The notes beneath the pieces are model-generated. The model was not told the DNA's origin. It saw only the letters and a program-made list of their open reading frames with translations, and made no database searches. Of a stretch of DNA of 64,000 nt, positions 46,055-54,337 are shown piece after piece. Origin of the DNA: Actinoplanes campanulatus (GTDB taxonomy: Bacteria; Actinomycetota; Actinomycetes; Mycobacteriales; Micromonosporaceae). The stretch's first letter is position 1, and each line of letters begins with the position of its first letter. The position numbers and the translations under genes are program-made. The DNA lies in the NCBI RefSeq assembly GCF_014647795.1, contig NZ_BMPW01000035.1, forward strand, positions 1 to 64,000, written 5' to 3'.

Positions 46055-46971
46055 TGCTCCATCCGCAGGTCACGGCCGCCGCCGAGTTGAGGCGGCGGCC
46101 GTCTTCGGAGGCACTGGCCGCGGATCCGTACCAGCGCCTGCTCGGCGTGCGGGCGGCCATGGAGGAGTCGAACGAGGCGGAGAGCGGGCCCGCGTGGGCG
46201 CTGCCGGTGGTCGCCGACTTCGACGCCGACGGCGTGCCCTGCCGTCTCTACGCCACCCGGACCGGGACCCCGGTCCTGGTCTACCTGCACGGCGGCGGCT
46301 GGTGCTACGGCAGCATCGAGACCGTCGACCGGTTCTGCCGCCGGGTCGCCGAGCGCTCCGGCTGCGCGGTGGTCTCGGTCGGCTACCGCCTCGCCCCGGA
46401 GCACGTCTTCCCGGCCGCCGTCGAGGACGCCGAGACGGTCGTGTCCTATCTGCGCCGCTCCGGCGCCGACCTGGGGCTCGACGTCTCCCGGCTGGCCATC
46501 GGCGGCGACAGTGCGGGCGGCCAGCTCGCCACCGTCACCGCCCGCCGGCAGCGCGACGCGGCCACCCCGCTCGACTTCCAGGTGCTCATCTACCCCGCCC
46601 TCGACCCGCTCACCTCCGCCGAGTCGTACGACGAGGTGGGGGAGTACGGCCTGGACCGGGCCTCGATGAAGCTGGCCTGGGAGACGTTCGTCCCCGACCC
46701 GGTGCGCCGGCTCACCCCGGACGTGGCGCCGCTCGCGGTCGCCGACCTGTCCGGGATGCCGCCCACCCTGCTGATCACCGCCGAGTACGACGCGCTGCGC
46801 GACGAGGGCGCCGACTACGCCGACGCGCTGATCGCCGCGGGCGTCCCGGTGGTGCACACCCGCTACATGGGTGTGAACCACGGCTTCGCCCGCAAACTGG
46901 CCACCATCGACGCCGCTCGGGCCGCGGCTGATCAGGTGGCGTCCGCCCTGCGTTCGGCCCTCACCTTCTGA
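46054..46971 (+). CDS. Alpha/beta hydrolase, hormone-sensitive lipase type
   Basis: 305 aa. HSL family esterase: HGGGWCYGS (oxyanion hole, about 88), GDSAGGQLA with nucleophile Ser (about 155), Asp in EYDALRDEG and His in GVNHGFAR. Cytoplasmic short-chain ester hydrolase; substrate unknown. Its ATG overlaps the DUF1015 stop by one base, so the two are coupled. Confidence 0.92.
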   Translation: MLHPQVTAAAELRRRPSSEALAADPYQRLLGVRAAMEESNEAESGPAWALPVVADFDADGVPCRLYATRTGTPVLVYLHGGGWCYGSIETVDRFCRRVAERSGCAVVSVGYRLAPEHVFPAAVEDAETVVSYLRRSGADLGLDVSRLAIGGDSAGGQLATVTARRQRDAATPLDFQVLIYPALDPLTSAESYDEVGEYGLDRASMKLAWETFVPDPVRRLTPDVAPLAVADLSGMPPTLLITAEYDALRDEGADYADALIAAGVPVVHTRYMGVNHGFARKLATIDAARAAADQVASALRSALTF

Positions 46972-46983
46972 AAGACTTCTGCC

Positions 46984-47469
46984 ATGCGTCTCTACCTGGG
47001 TTCCGACCACGCCGGCTTCGAGCTGAAGAACCATCTCGTGAACCACCTGAACAAGCAGGGGCACGATGTGGTCGACGTCGGACCGCACGTCTACGACGCC
47101 GAGGACGACTACCCGGCGTTCTGTTTCCACACCGGGGTCAAGGTGGTCGCCGACCCCGGCTCGCTCGGCATCGTGATCGGCGGCTCGGGCAACGGTGAGC
47201 AGATCGCCGCGAACAAGGTCCCCGGCGTGCGCTCCGCGCTGGTCTGGAAGACCGAGATCGCCGAACTGGCCCGGCAGCACAACGACAGCAACGTGATCGC
47301 CATCGGCGCCCGCCAGCACACCCTCGACGAGGCAACCGCGTTCGTCGAGGCGTTCATCGCGACGCCGTTCTCCGGCGACGCCCGGCACGCCCGCCGGATC
47401 GGCCAGCTCGCCGACTACGAGGTCGCCCGTGAGTTGCCCGAGCTCCCGGACTCAGCCGCCATCGCCTGA
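46984..47469 (+). CDS. rpiB: Ribose-5-phosphate isomerase B
   Basis: 161 aa, full length. Interconverts ribose-5-P and ribulose-5-P in the pentose phosphate pathway. Marks: LYLGSDHAGFELKNHL, HDVVDVGPH, GIVIGGSGNGEQIAANK and a C-terminal HARRIGQLADYE. The catalytic base is Glu in the GSGNGE motif, as in actinobacterial RpiB, rather than the Cys of E. coli type. AAGACT six bases before the ATG may be its -10. Confidence 0.96.
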   Translation: MRLYLGSDHAGFELKNHLVNHLNKQGHDVVDVGPHVYDAEDDYPAFCFHTGVKVVADPGSLGIVIGGSGNGEQIAANKVPGVRSALVWKTEIAELARQHNDSNVIAIGARQHTLDEATAFVEAFIATPFSGDARHARRIGQLADYEVARELPELPDSAAIA

Positions 47470-47478
47470 AACCCGCTT

Positions 47479-48060
47479 TCAGCGGCGGGGTAGCTCCTCG
47501 CGGGGCAGCCAGTTGCGCCGGACGATCGGGAGGCTCTCCTCCGCCTCGGCCAGATCCGCGTCGGTGGGCCGGGAAGCGTCCCGGGCCCGCAGCGCGGCCC
47601 CCACGCTCACCTGCGACGACCCGGAACCGACCAGGCCGCGCAGCCCGCGCTCGGCCTCCCGGTCGTCGCCGCCCGGCCCGGACCCGGTCCGGCGGGGCGG
47701 CCCGCCACGGGACTGCCGCTGACCGCCGTTCCCGGCGGGCGGCCGAGGGCTCTCGCCCTCCGGCGTCGTCACGGTGGCCGAGCCGGGCGGTCGTCCCGGC
47801 ACGGGAGGCGCCGCCACGGAGGCCGAGCGCGGCGGGCCCGGCACCGGCGGCGGCCCGGGCACCGGCGTTGTGGGTGCCGGCGTTGCGGGTGCCGCGGTTA
47901 CCGGTGCCGGCGGGCCCGGCACCGGTACGGCGGGAGCGGGCCTCGGCTCGGCGACGGGCTCGGCCGGTGGGGTGGGATCGGCCGTGGGCGTGCCGGTGGC
48001 CGCCCCGGCGGATGCCGAGGAGGGGCGCACGCGGCGGCGACGGCGTTCGGGCTGGCCCAT
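47479..48060 (-). CDS. Proline/glycine-rich hypothetical protein
   Basis: 193 aa from ATG at 48060. Low-complexity Pro/Ala/Gly/Thr-rich from about 20 to 125 with PVPGPP-like repeats, then a more ordered, conserved-looking end (GLVGSGSSQVSVGAALRARD, EESLPIVRRNWLPREELPRR). Likely an intrinsically disordered scaffold; nothing else can be said. Same strand as the acetyltransferase 44 bases upstream, probably co-transcribed. Confidence 0.7.
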   Translation of the reverse strand: MGQPERRRRRVRPSSASAGAATGTPTADPTPPAEPVAEPRPAPAVPVPGPPAPVTAAPATPAPTTPVPGPPPVPGPPRSASVAAPPVPGRPPGSATVTTPEGESPRPPAGNGGQRQSRGGPPRRTGSGPGGDDREAERGLRGLVGSGSSQVSVGAALRARDASRPTDADLAEAEESLPIVRRNWLPREELPRR

Positions 48061-48104
48061 GACGCCGACGGTACCGCCGCGGACACCGGCACGGCACACC
48101 CCGC

Positions 48105-49328
48105 TCAGAAGACCTCGGTGGAACTGGGCCGGCGGTGCCAGCCGAACGCGACCGTCGGATCGTTCCCGGTCAGCAGCCGGACCCGCCCGGACGCGACCAG
48201 CGCCGACAGCGGGGTGCCGCCGAGATAGACGGCGCCCAGGTCGGTCACCGAGCAGGTCACGTCGGCCGGGTCGGTGGTCGGCACGCACACCGCCCCGTCC
48301 GGGCCGCCGGTGAGCCGCCAGCGCCCGGTGTTCCGTTCCAGGATCGGGTCGGTGACGTCGAGGACCACGTCGACCGGTGCGGCGTACCGGCGGGCGGCCA
48401 GGGCGGCCGGCACGTTGACGAGGCGCACCCAGAGGGCGTCGAGCACCGTCGGGCCGAGACGGCGCGGCTCGTCGACCAGGTAGCGCAGCGGCTCGTCGAC
48501 GGCGCCCAGCCGGAACGTCACGCTGCGGCACAGGTCGATGCCGAGCAGGAAGCGCCAGAGGGCCTGGTACGTCTCCGGATCGGTGGCCACCACCTCACGG
48601 ACCTGCACCTCGCAGTCCGGGCCGTGGCTGTTCCAGCCGTTCTTGACCCGCCACAGCGCGTACCCCGTGGGGCCGTCCGGGCCGTCGTGGACCACCGCGT
48701 ACCGCTTGGTGGCGCCGTCACGATGCGCCTCCAGATCGGTGAGGACGTAGCGCCACCACCGGTCGTCGCGGCTGGACCAGCCGGGACGGTCCGGGCGCAA
48801 CTGCTCGTACACCTTGGTGAGGTCGGCGAGCAGGCCGGTCGGCTCGGCCATCCGCAGCCGGCCCGCAGGCTCGGCGGGCGGGACGGTGAGACGGACCTCA
48901 CGGTTCATGATCGTGAAAGCGAGCCGGGAGGAGGCGGGGCCGTACCCGTACCGTGGATAGATCGAGGTCTCACTGGCCCAGAGCACCGCGATCGGCTCCC
49001 GGCCGGCGTCGGCGATCTCGGTGAGCTGCCGCCGCATCATCCGGTTGAGCAGGCCCCGTCGCCGGTGAGTGGGGACCACACCCGCCCCGGACACGTGCGC
49101 GGCCGGCACCACGGCCCCCGGCACGGTGAGATCACGGGTGTAGGCGTCGATGTGCCCCACCACCTGACCGGCGTCGTCGGCGACCAGCGAGCGGTCCAGT
49201 TCGAGGACCCCGGTCTCCCAGTCGCGGACCTCCTCCGGGTAGTCCTCGTGGAACACCGTGCCGAGCAGGTCGAGGATTCCCGCTACATCCCCCTGGGTGG
49301 TGGGGCGGATTTGTGTCTCTTCCCTCAT
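48105..49328 (-). CDS. GNAT acetyltransferase, Eis-like
   Basis: 407 aa, hexameric Eis family: two GNAT domains and an SCP-like C-terminal domain. Acetyl-CoA loop VVPTHRRRGLLNRMMRRQL (about 85-103), Tyr/Arg-rich YPRYGYGPAS, and the C-terminal carboxylate at Phe (SSTEVF), which acts as catalytic group in Eis. Acetylates amines, in some species aminoglycosides; here substrate unknown. ATG at 49328. Confidence 0.9.
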   Translation of the reverse strand: MREETQIRPTTQGDVAGILDLLGTVFHEDYPEEVRDWETGVLELDRSLVADDAGQVVGHIDAYTRDLTVPGAVVPAAHVSGAGVVPTHRRRGLLNRMMRRQLTEIADAGREPIAVLWASETSIYPRYGYGPASSRLAFTIMNREVRLTVPPAEPAGRLRMAEPTGLLADLTKVYEQLRPDRPGWSSRDDRWWRYVLTDLEAHRDGATKRYAVVHDGPDGPTGYALWRVKNGWNSHGPDCEVQVREVVATDPETYQALWRFLLGIDLCRSVTFRLGAVDEPLRYLVDEPRRLGPTVLDALWVRLVNVPAALAARRYAAPVDVVLDVTDPILERNTGRWRLTGGPDGAVCVPTTDPADVTCSVTDLGAVYLGGTPLSALVASGRVRLLTGNDPTVAFGWHRRPSSTEVF

Positions 49329-49429
49329 GGCTCGTGTGTAACCGACGGCTGTGTGCTGCGGCGACTGATTTGTTGGCTCGCTACCCTCGAACTGTCGCCG
49401 GTCGCCGACCGCAGACCGAAAGGGGAACG

Positions 49430-50041
49430 ATGCCGGAGCAACCGCAGTGGTCCGAGCGGACGCTCAACATGCCGCCGCAGGATCCGTGGGCCGACCAGCC
49501 GACGGAGCAGGCCGGCCCCGCCAGCACGCCGCCGGACTCCGCTCCGGCCGCGCCGGGGCCCGATTCGTCCCCGTTCAGCCGGGGCCGCGCCCGGGTCACC
49601 CAGCGCACCCACCAGTTCACCGGCCAGTTCGGAGCCGAGCACGAACCCACCGGCACCGGCTGGCCCGACGACCACGGCCAGCAGCAGCCGCAGCGCAGCC
49701 TGAGCTGGCACATCCGGCGGCTGCGCCGTGGTGGCGAGTGGAGCAGCGCCGCCGTCCTGTTCGCCTTCGTCTGCTGGGGCATCTGGGCGCTGTCCGAGGG
49801 CGGCGACCTGTTCACCCCGATGGTCCTGTTCGTGGTCGAGCTGTGCGTGGCCGCGGGCGTGTTCGCGCTGGCCCGCCTGGTCGGCCGCCTCGTCCTGGAG
49901 CGGCAGATGGGCCGGGTGCGGCACACCGCCCGCGGCGCGCACATGATCACCGGGGTCTTCATGGTCGGCGTCGGCTTTTCCTACCTGCGCCAGACCGGCT
50001 GGGTGATGGACGCCGTCAACTGGGTGACCAGCACGTTCTGA
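49430..50041 (+). CDS. Hypothetical membrane protein, 203 aa
   Basis: ATG at 49430 with AAGGGGA upstream. First 95 residues hydrophilic, Pro/Gln-rich; then three hydrophobic helices (SSAAVLFAFVCWGIWALS, PMVLFVVELCVAAGVFALARL, GAHMITGVFMVGVGFSYL). Seems a conserved actinobacterial membrane protein without known function. Convergent with the SDR gene (stops adjacent). Confidence 0.75.
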   Translation: MPEQPQWSERTLNMPPQDPWADQPTEQAGPASTPPDSAPAAPGPDSSPFSRGRARVTQRTHQFTGQFGAEHEPTGTGWPDDHGQQQPQRSLSWHIRRLRRGGEWSSAAVLFAFVCWGIWALSEGGDLFTPMVLFVVELCVAAGVFALARLVGRLVLERQMGRVRHTARGAHMITGVFMVGVGFSYLRQTGWVMDAVNWVTSTF

Positions 50042-50914
50042 TCAGCTGACCGGTTTGCCGCCGGTGATCCCGAGGACCTCACCGGTGGTGTAACTGGATT
50101 CCGGGCCCGCGAAGTAGACGTAGGCCGCGGACAGTTCGGCGGGCTGCCCGGCCCGCCCCAGCGGGGTGTCCGCGCCGAAGGACTTCACCTTCTTCTCCGG
50201 CATGGTCGCCGGGATCAGCGGCGTCCAGATCGGGCCGGGCGCGACCGCGTTGACCCGGATCCCCTGGTCCGCCAGGTCCTCGGCGAGCGCCTTGGTGAAG
50301 GCCACGATGCCGCCCTTGGTGGTGGCGTAGTCGAGCAGCGCGCTCGACGACAGGTAGGCCTGGATCGAGGCGGTGTTGATGATCGCCGAGCCGGGCGGCA
50401 TGTGCGGGACGGCGGCCCGGCAGAGCCAGAACATCGCGTACAGGTTGGTCTTCATGACCCGGTCGAACTGCTCGTCGGTGATCTCGGTGATCCCGCCCGG
50501 CTGCGCCATCTGGTAGGCGGCGTTGTTCACCAGGATGTCCAGCCCGCCCAGTTCGGTGCGGGCCCGGTCGATGATCGCCCGGCAGTGCGCCTCGTCCCGG
50601 ATATCACCGGGGACCAGAACCGCCTTCCGGCCGGCCTTCTCGATCCACTGCGCGGTGTCGGCGGCGTCGGACTCCTCCTCGGGCAGGTAGGAGAGCAACA
50701 CGTCGGCGCCCTCCCGGGCGTAGGCGATGGCCACCGCCCGCCCGATTCCGGAATCGCCGCCGGTGATGACCGCCTTGCGCCCGGTCAGCCGTCCACTGCC
50801 CCGGTAACTCTCCTCACCGTGGTCCGGCCGGTCCGGCATCGCCGAGGTCAGACCGGGCGGCTGCTGGTCGCCGCCGTCCAGCGCGGGCTTCGGGTACATG
50901 TCACGCGGGTCCAC
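50042..50914 (-). CDS. SDR family oxidoreductase (YhdF/YghA-like)
   Basis: 290 aa from GTG at 50914 with GGAGG at five bases. Extended N-terminus of about 45 residues as in YghA/GsiB-linked dehydrogenases, then GGDSGIGRA (cofactor loop), NNAAYQ, catalytic Ser in NTASIQ and Tyr-x-x-x-Lys in LLDYATTKGG, and PGPIWTPL. NAD(P)-dependent alcohol or aldehyde reduction; substrate unknown. It lies at the downstream end of the biuret gene row, but belongs there only by strand and spacing (72 bases). Confidence 0.88.
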   Translation of the reverse strand: MDPRDMYPKPALDGGDQQPPGLTSAMPDRPDHGEESYRGSGRLTGRKAVITGGDSGIGRAVAIAYAREGADVLLSYLPEEESDAADTAQWIEKAGRKAVLVPGDIRDEAHCRAIIDRARTELGGLDILVNNAAYQMAQPGGITEITDEQFDRVMKTNLYAMFWLCRAAVPHMPPGSAIINTASIQAYLSSSALLDYATTKGGIVAFTKALAEDLADQGIRVNAVAPGPIWTPLIPATMPEKKVKSFGADTPLGRAGQPAELSAAYVYFAGPESSYTTGEVLGITGGKPVS

Positions 50915-50986
50915 GTCGCCTCCTCGTCTCGCGTCGTCGCCATCCCGATTCCCCGATGACGTGCGGATAACCGGATCGTGTCGCCG

Positions 50987-51367
50987 CTATGTCGGCTGAC
51001 GTGCCGGTTCCGAGACGTGCGCCGTGACGATCCGCCAGCCCTCCGGCAGCCGTACCCAGGTCTGCGACTGGCGGCCCAGCACGTCGCTGCCGGGATAGCC
51101 GAACAACGTGGTCACCACGGCCACGCTCTCCCCGTACCCCTGGATGATCGTGTCCTTGAGACGACGGCCCGGCGGCAGGCCGCCCTGCGCGCGCCGCCAC
51201 CTGGCCTGTTCCTCGATGCCGATCTGCTGGTCGGCGATGCCGAACCGCACCGCGGCGGGGGCGAAGAAGGCGAGGATCCCCTCGACGTCGTCGGCGACCA
51301 GCGCCCGCTCGTAGGCCTCGAACGCGGCGGTGATCTCGGCGATCACGTCCGGAAGGTCTCTTTCCAC
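50987..51367 (-). CDS. AtzH/HpxZ-like SnoaL-fold protein (DUF3225)
   Basis: 126 aa from GTG at 51367. NTF2/SnoaL cone fold: AFEAYERALVADDVEGILAFFAPAAVRFG and the strand-rich end (SVAVVTTLFGYPGSDVLGRQSQTWVRLPEGWRI split over three strands). Family known from oxalurate (HpxZ) and s-triazine (AtzH) pathways, where it accompanies amidases. Here it follows a permease, two isochorismatase-type hydrolases and an allophanate hydrolase, which matches that association. Confidence 0.82.
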   Translation of the reverse strand: MERDLPDVIAEITAAFEAYERALVADDVEGILAFFAPAAVRFGIADQQIGIEEQARWRRAQGGLPPGRRLKDTIIQGYGESVAVVTTLFGYPGSDVLGRQSQTWVRLPEGWRIVTAHVSEPARQPT

Positions 51368-51427
51368 GGGTTGCCCTTTCCGATGGGGGACGCGGCCCGG
51401 AGGGATCCGGGCCGCGTCGACGGGAGC

Positions 51428-52990
51428 TCATCCGACGGTGGCGGATTCCTTCTCCGGCGCGGGGTCGGTCACCTCGTCCGGCTCCGGCGCCCGCGGGGTG
51501 GGCTTGCCGAGCGCGAACAGCACACAGACCACCGTCAGGAAGAGGTAACCGAGGGTGACCTCACCGTCGGCGTTCCACTGCACCTTCTCGGCGTGGATCA
51601 GGCCGATGAAGGTGAGCACCGCGCCGCTGGCCGCGAAGACCGCCGCGTGCCAGAACCGCTTGTCGATGAGGAACGCGACGATCGCCCCGAGCACCAGGCC
51701 GGCCAGGATGGCGCCCTGACCGAGCGTCTTGAGGCCGTCGTAGACCACGCCCGCTCCGGCCAGCGCCTCGGTGCCCACCTGCGCGGCCGTGGTCCCGGCC
51801 GCGGCCAGCACGTTGTCCATCTGGCCGGTGGCCCAGGAGGCGATGTTCGGGATGAGCGCGGCCACCACGGCGGCGGCGTGCGCCTTCGGCGTGGCCTGGA
51901 ACGCCTGCGCGCCGATCAGCAGGCCGATGTAGAGCAGGATCGGCACGATCGCGGCGGTCGGGAAGATCGCGCCGAGCAGCCCGAACAGGCCGAAGAAGCA
52001 GAGCAGCGCGATCACCACGCCGGTGGCCATCGAGTATCCGGTACGCCCACCGGCCGCCTTCCAGCCCGGGTGCCCGACGTAGACGGCCGGCGGGAACGGC
52101 GACCCGAGACAGGAGCCGATCACCGCGCCCGCGCCGTCGGCCAGCAGCACGCTGCGCAGGTTGTACCGGTCGCCGGCGGTGGCGGCGCTCTCCACGTTGG
52201 TCATCGCCTCGGTGAAGTTGTAGACGCCCAGCGGGATCGCCGTCGCCAGCAGCGGCGCCATGTCCTTCAGGCCGTCGATCAGCAGGTCGACCTTGAGGTG
52301 CGGGAAGGCGAACGCGATGTCCTTCGCGGCGCTCTGCACGTCCGGCACCGACATGGCGCCGCCGATCCAGCCGATCGCCGTGCCGACCAGCAGCGCGGCC
52401 AGCCCGATCGGGAAGTTGAACGGCAGCTTCACGTCGGTGAGCAGGCCGATCAGCAGCAGGCCGAAGACCGGCAGGGCGATCCAGGCGTAGTTCCACATGC
52501 TGGCGGCGGGGTTCATCGAGATGAACGTGATAGAGATGCCGGCCAGGGTGCCGAGCAGCGCGGCCCGTGGCGTGTACCTGCGGATGTACGGACCGACGAA
52601 CGCGCCGATCAGCACGATCACACCGATGATGAACGCCCACGCGATACCGGCCGTCCACGCCGCCACCGGATCCTTCGTGGTCAGGTAGATCGGCAGCATG
52701 ATGACGAAGATGACGATGAACATGTGCGGGACGCTCGGCCCGTACGGCAGGGCCGTCACGTCGGTGCGGTTCTCCCGGACGGCCAGCCGCCGGGCCAGGA
52801 AGGTGTAGTAGACGTTGCCCGCGACCAGGGCGATGCCCAGCGCCGGGAGGATCACGCCGAAGACGTCGCCGGCCGGCATCTTGATCACGCCGAGACAGAG
52901 GCCGGTCAGGGTGAGCACGTTGACCAGGACGTTGACACCGAACCCGAAGAAGGCGTTGGTGTCGCCCCGGACCCAGTAGGCGAGTTTCAT
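51428..52990 (-). CDS. NCS2-like permease
   Basis: 520 aa from ATG at 52990, overlapping the stop of the hydrolase gene (ATGA). At least 12 membrane helices; starts MKLAYWVRGDTNAFFGFG and carries TALPYGPSVPHMF, MTNVESAATAGDRYN and LGSPFPPAVYVGHPGWKAAGGR (split here), which match xanthine/uracil-type permeases. In this operon it probably takes up biuret or a related ureide; substrate is inferred. C-terminal 20 residues acidic. Confidence 0.85.
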   Translation of the reverse strand: MKLAYWVRGDTNAFFGFGVNVLVNVLTLTGLCLGVIKMPAGDVFGVILPALGIALVAGNVYYTFLARRLAVRENRTDVTALPYGPSVPHMFIVIFVIMLPIYLTTKDPVAAWTAGIAWAFIIGVIVLIGAFVGPYIRRYTPRAALLGTLAGISITFISMNPAASMWNYAWIALPVFGLLLIGLLTDVKLPFNFPIGLAALLVGTAIGWIGGAMSVPDVQSAAKDIAFAFPHLKVDLLIDGLKDMAPLLATAIPLGVYNFTEAMTNVESAATAGDRYNLRSVLLADGAGAVIGSCLGSPFPPAVYVGHPGWKAAGGRTGYSMATGVVIALLCFFGLFGLLGAIFPTAAIVPILLYIGLLIGAQAFQATPKAHAAAVVAALIPNIASWATGQMDNVLAAAGTTAAQVGTEALAGAGVVYDGLKTLGQGAILAGLVLGAIVAFLIDKRFWHAAVFAASGAVLTFIGLIHAEKVQWNADGEVTLGYLFLTVVCVLFALGKPTPRAPEPDEVTDPAPEKESATVG

Positions 52991-53643
52991 CGGGCGATCT
53001 CCTCGATCAGAGCGGGGGACTCGGCGACCCAGCCGAAGATGCCGCCCTGTGCGGCGATCATCCGGAGGCCGGCCTGCTGGAACTCGGGAAAGTAGGAGCC
53101 GACGCAGTCGGCCAGGACCAGGCACTCGTAGCCGCGGTCGTTCGCCTCACGGACCGTGGTGTGGACGCACACCTCGGTCGTGACCCCCGTTACGACCAGT
53201 CTCTTGATGCCGTCCTTCGTCAGGACTTCTTCCAGGTCGGTGGCATAGAACGCACCCTTGCCCGGTTTGTCCACGACGACCTCGTTCTCCAGCGGCTGGA
53301 GTTCGTCGATGATGTCGTGGCCGTACTCGCCCTGGATGAGGATCTTTCCGAATGTGCCCGGTTGGCCGATCATCGGGCCGCGCTTGAGTTTCGCGGGGGG
53401 ACAATCGGACAGATCGGGTTTATGTCCCTCGCGGGTGTGGATGATCGGCATGCTGGTGGCGCGCCAGGCCTCCAGGAGTCGCTTCATCGGCCCGATCGTC
53501 CGCCGGAGCTGGGCGACATCGTTGCCGAGCGACTCACCGAAGCCGCCGGGCAGAAGAAAGTCCCGCTGCATGTCGATCACCAGCAGCGCGGTGGTGTCCA
53601 GATCGAATTCGAAGGGGGTGGGTTGGGCGTCGACAATGGGCAT
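52987..53643 (-). CDS. Isochorismatase-like cysteine hydrolase A (biuret/triuret hydrolase type)
   Basis: 218 aa from ATG at 53643. Catalytic Asp in LLVIDMQRDF, Lys in [13 protein letters not shown] and Cys in [19 protein letters not shown], with a conserved Gln in AAQGGIFGW. This pattern is that of BiuH-like ureide amidohydrolases rather than isochorismatases. Known: biuret hydrolase yields allophanate; a related enzyme cleaves triuret to biuret-level products. Which substrate fits this copy is open. One base after the sister gene's stop. Confidence 0.85.
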   Translation of the reverse strand: MPIVDAQPTPFEFDLDTTALLVIDMQRDFLLPGGFGESLGNDVAQLRRTIGPMKRLLEAWRATSMPIIHTREGHKPDLSDCPPAKLKRGPMIGQPGTFGKILIQGEYGHDIIDELQPLENEVVVDKPGKGAFYATDLEEVLTKDGIKRLVVTGVTTEVCVHTTVREANDRGYECLVLADCVGSYFPEFQQAGLRMIAAQGGIFGWVAESPALIEEIAR

Positions 53644-53644
53644 C

Positions 53645-54337
53645 TCAAGCCTCCGTTGCCGCTATCACGTCGTCGGAAGTGGCGACGCAGCCGAAGACGC
53701 CGCCCTGCATGGTGACCATGTGCAGGGCGGCGGTGTGGTTGGACGGATCGGTGGCTCCCGTGCAGTCGCTCAGGATCAGGCACTCGTAACCCCGGTCGTT
53801 GGCCTCGCGCATGGTCGTGTGCACGCAGACGTCCGTGGTGATTCCGGTCAAGATCAAATGCGAGATTCCATGGGTACGGAGGACGAGGTCCAGATTTGTC
53901 GCATAGAACGCGCCCTTACCGGGTTTGTCGACCACCACCTCGCCCGGCGCCGGCGCCACCTCGGGCACGATCTCCCAACCCGGCTCGCCCCTGATCAGGA
54001 TCCGGCCGCACGGTCCCTGACCGCCGATCTCCGCCCCGATCCGCTTCGACCGCCACCGCTTGTTGGCGGGCAGGTCGGACAGGTCCGGATCGTGGCCCTC
54101 CCGGGTGTGGATGACGAGCATGCCCAGCTCACGGACGTGCGACAGCAGTTTTGCGGTGGCCGGCAGCCCGGCCCGGGTCAGCTCGATGTCGTAGCCCATG
54201 CTGTCGACGTAGCCGCCGGGTCCACAGAAATCGGTCTGCCAGTCGATGCAGAGCAGGGCGGTCCGGTCCACCGGGACCGAGCCGTCGTAGGGCCAGGCGT
54301 ACGGGTTGGCCCGCACCGGCCCGATGCGTGCGGTCAT
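53645..54337 (-). CDS. Isochorismatase-like cysteine hydrolase B (biuret/triuret hydrolase type)
   Basis: 230 aa from ATG at 54337 in overlap with the allophanate hydrolase stop. Asp in [18 protein letters not shown], Lys in [13 protein letters not shown], Cys in [19 protein letters not shown], Gln in VTMQGGVFG. Shares whole motifs with the neighbouring enzyme A, but with a distinct N-terminus and middle part ([13 protein letters not shown]), so the pair is an old duplication with likely different substrates. The CGPGGY-type start is usual in biuret and ureidoacrylate hydrolases. Confidence 0.86.
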   Translation of the reverse strand: MTARIGPVRANPYAWPYDGSVPVDRTALLCIDWQTDFCGPGGYVDSMGYDIELTRAGLPATAKLLSHVRELGMLVIHTREGHDPDLSDLPANKRWRSKRIGAEIGGQGPCGRILIRGEPGWEIVPEVAPAPGEVVVDKPGKGAFYATNLDLVLRTHGISHLILTGITTDVCVHTTMREANDRGYECLILSDCTGATDPSNHTAALHMVTMQGGVFGCVATSDDVIAATEA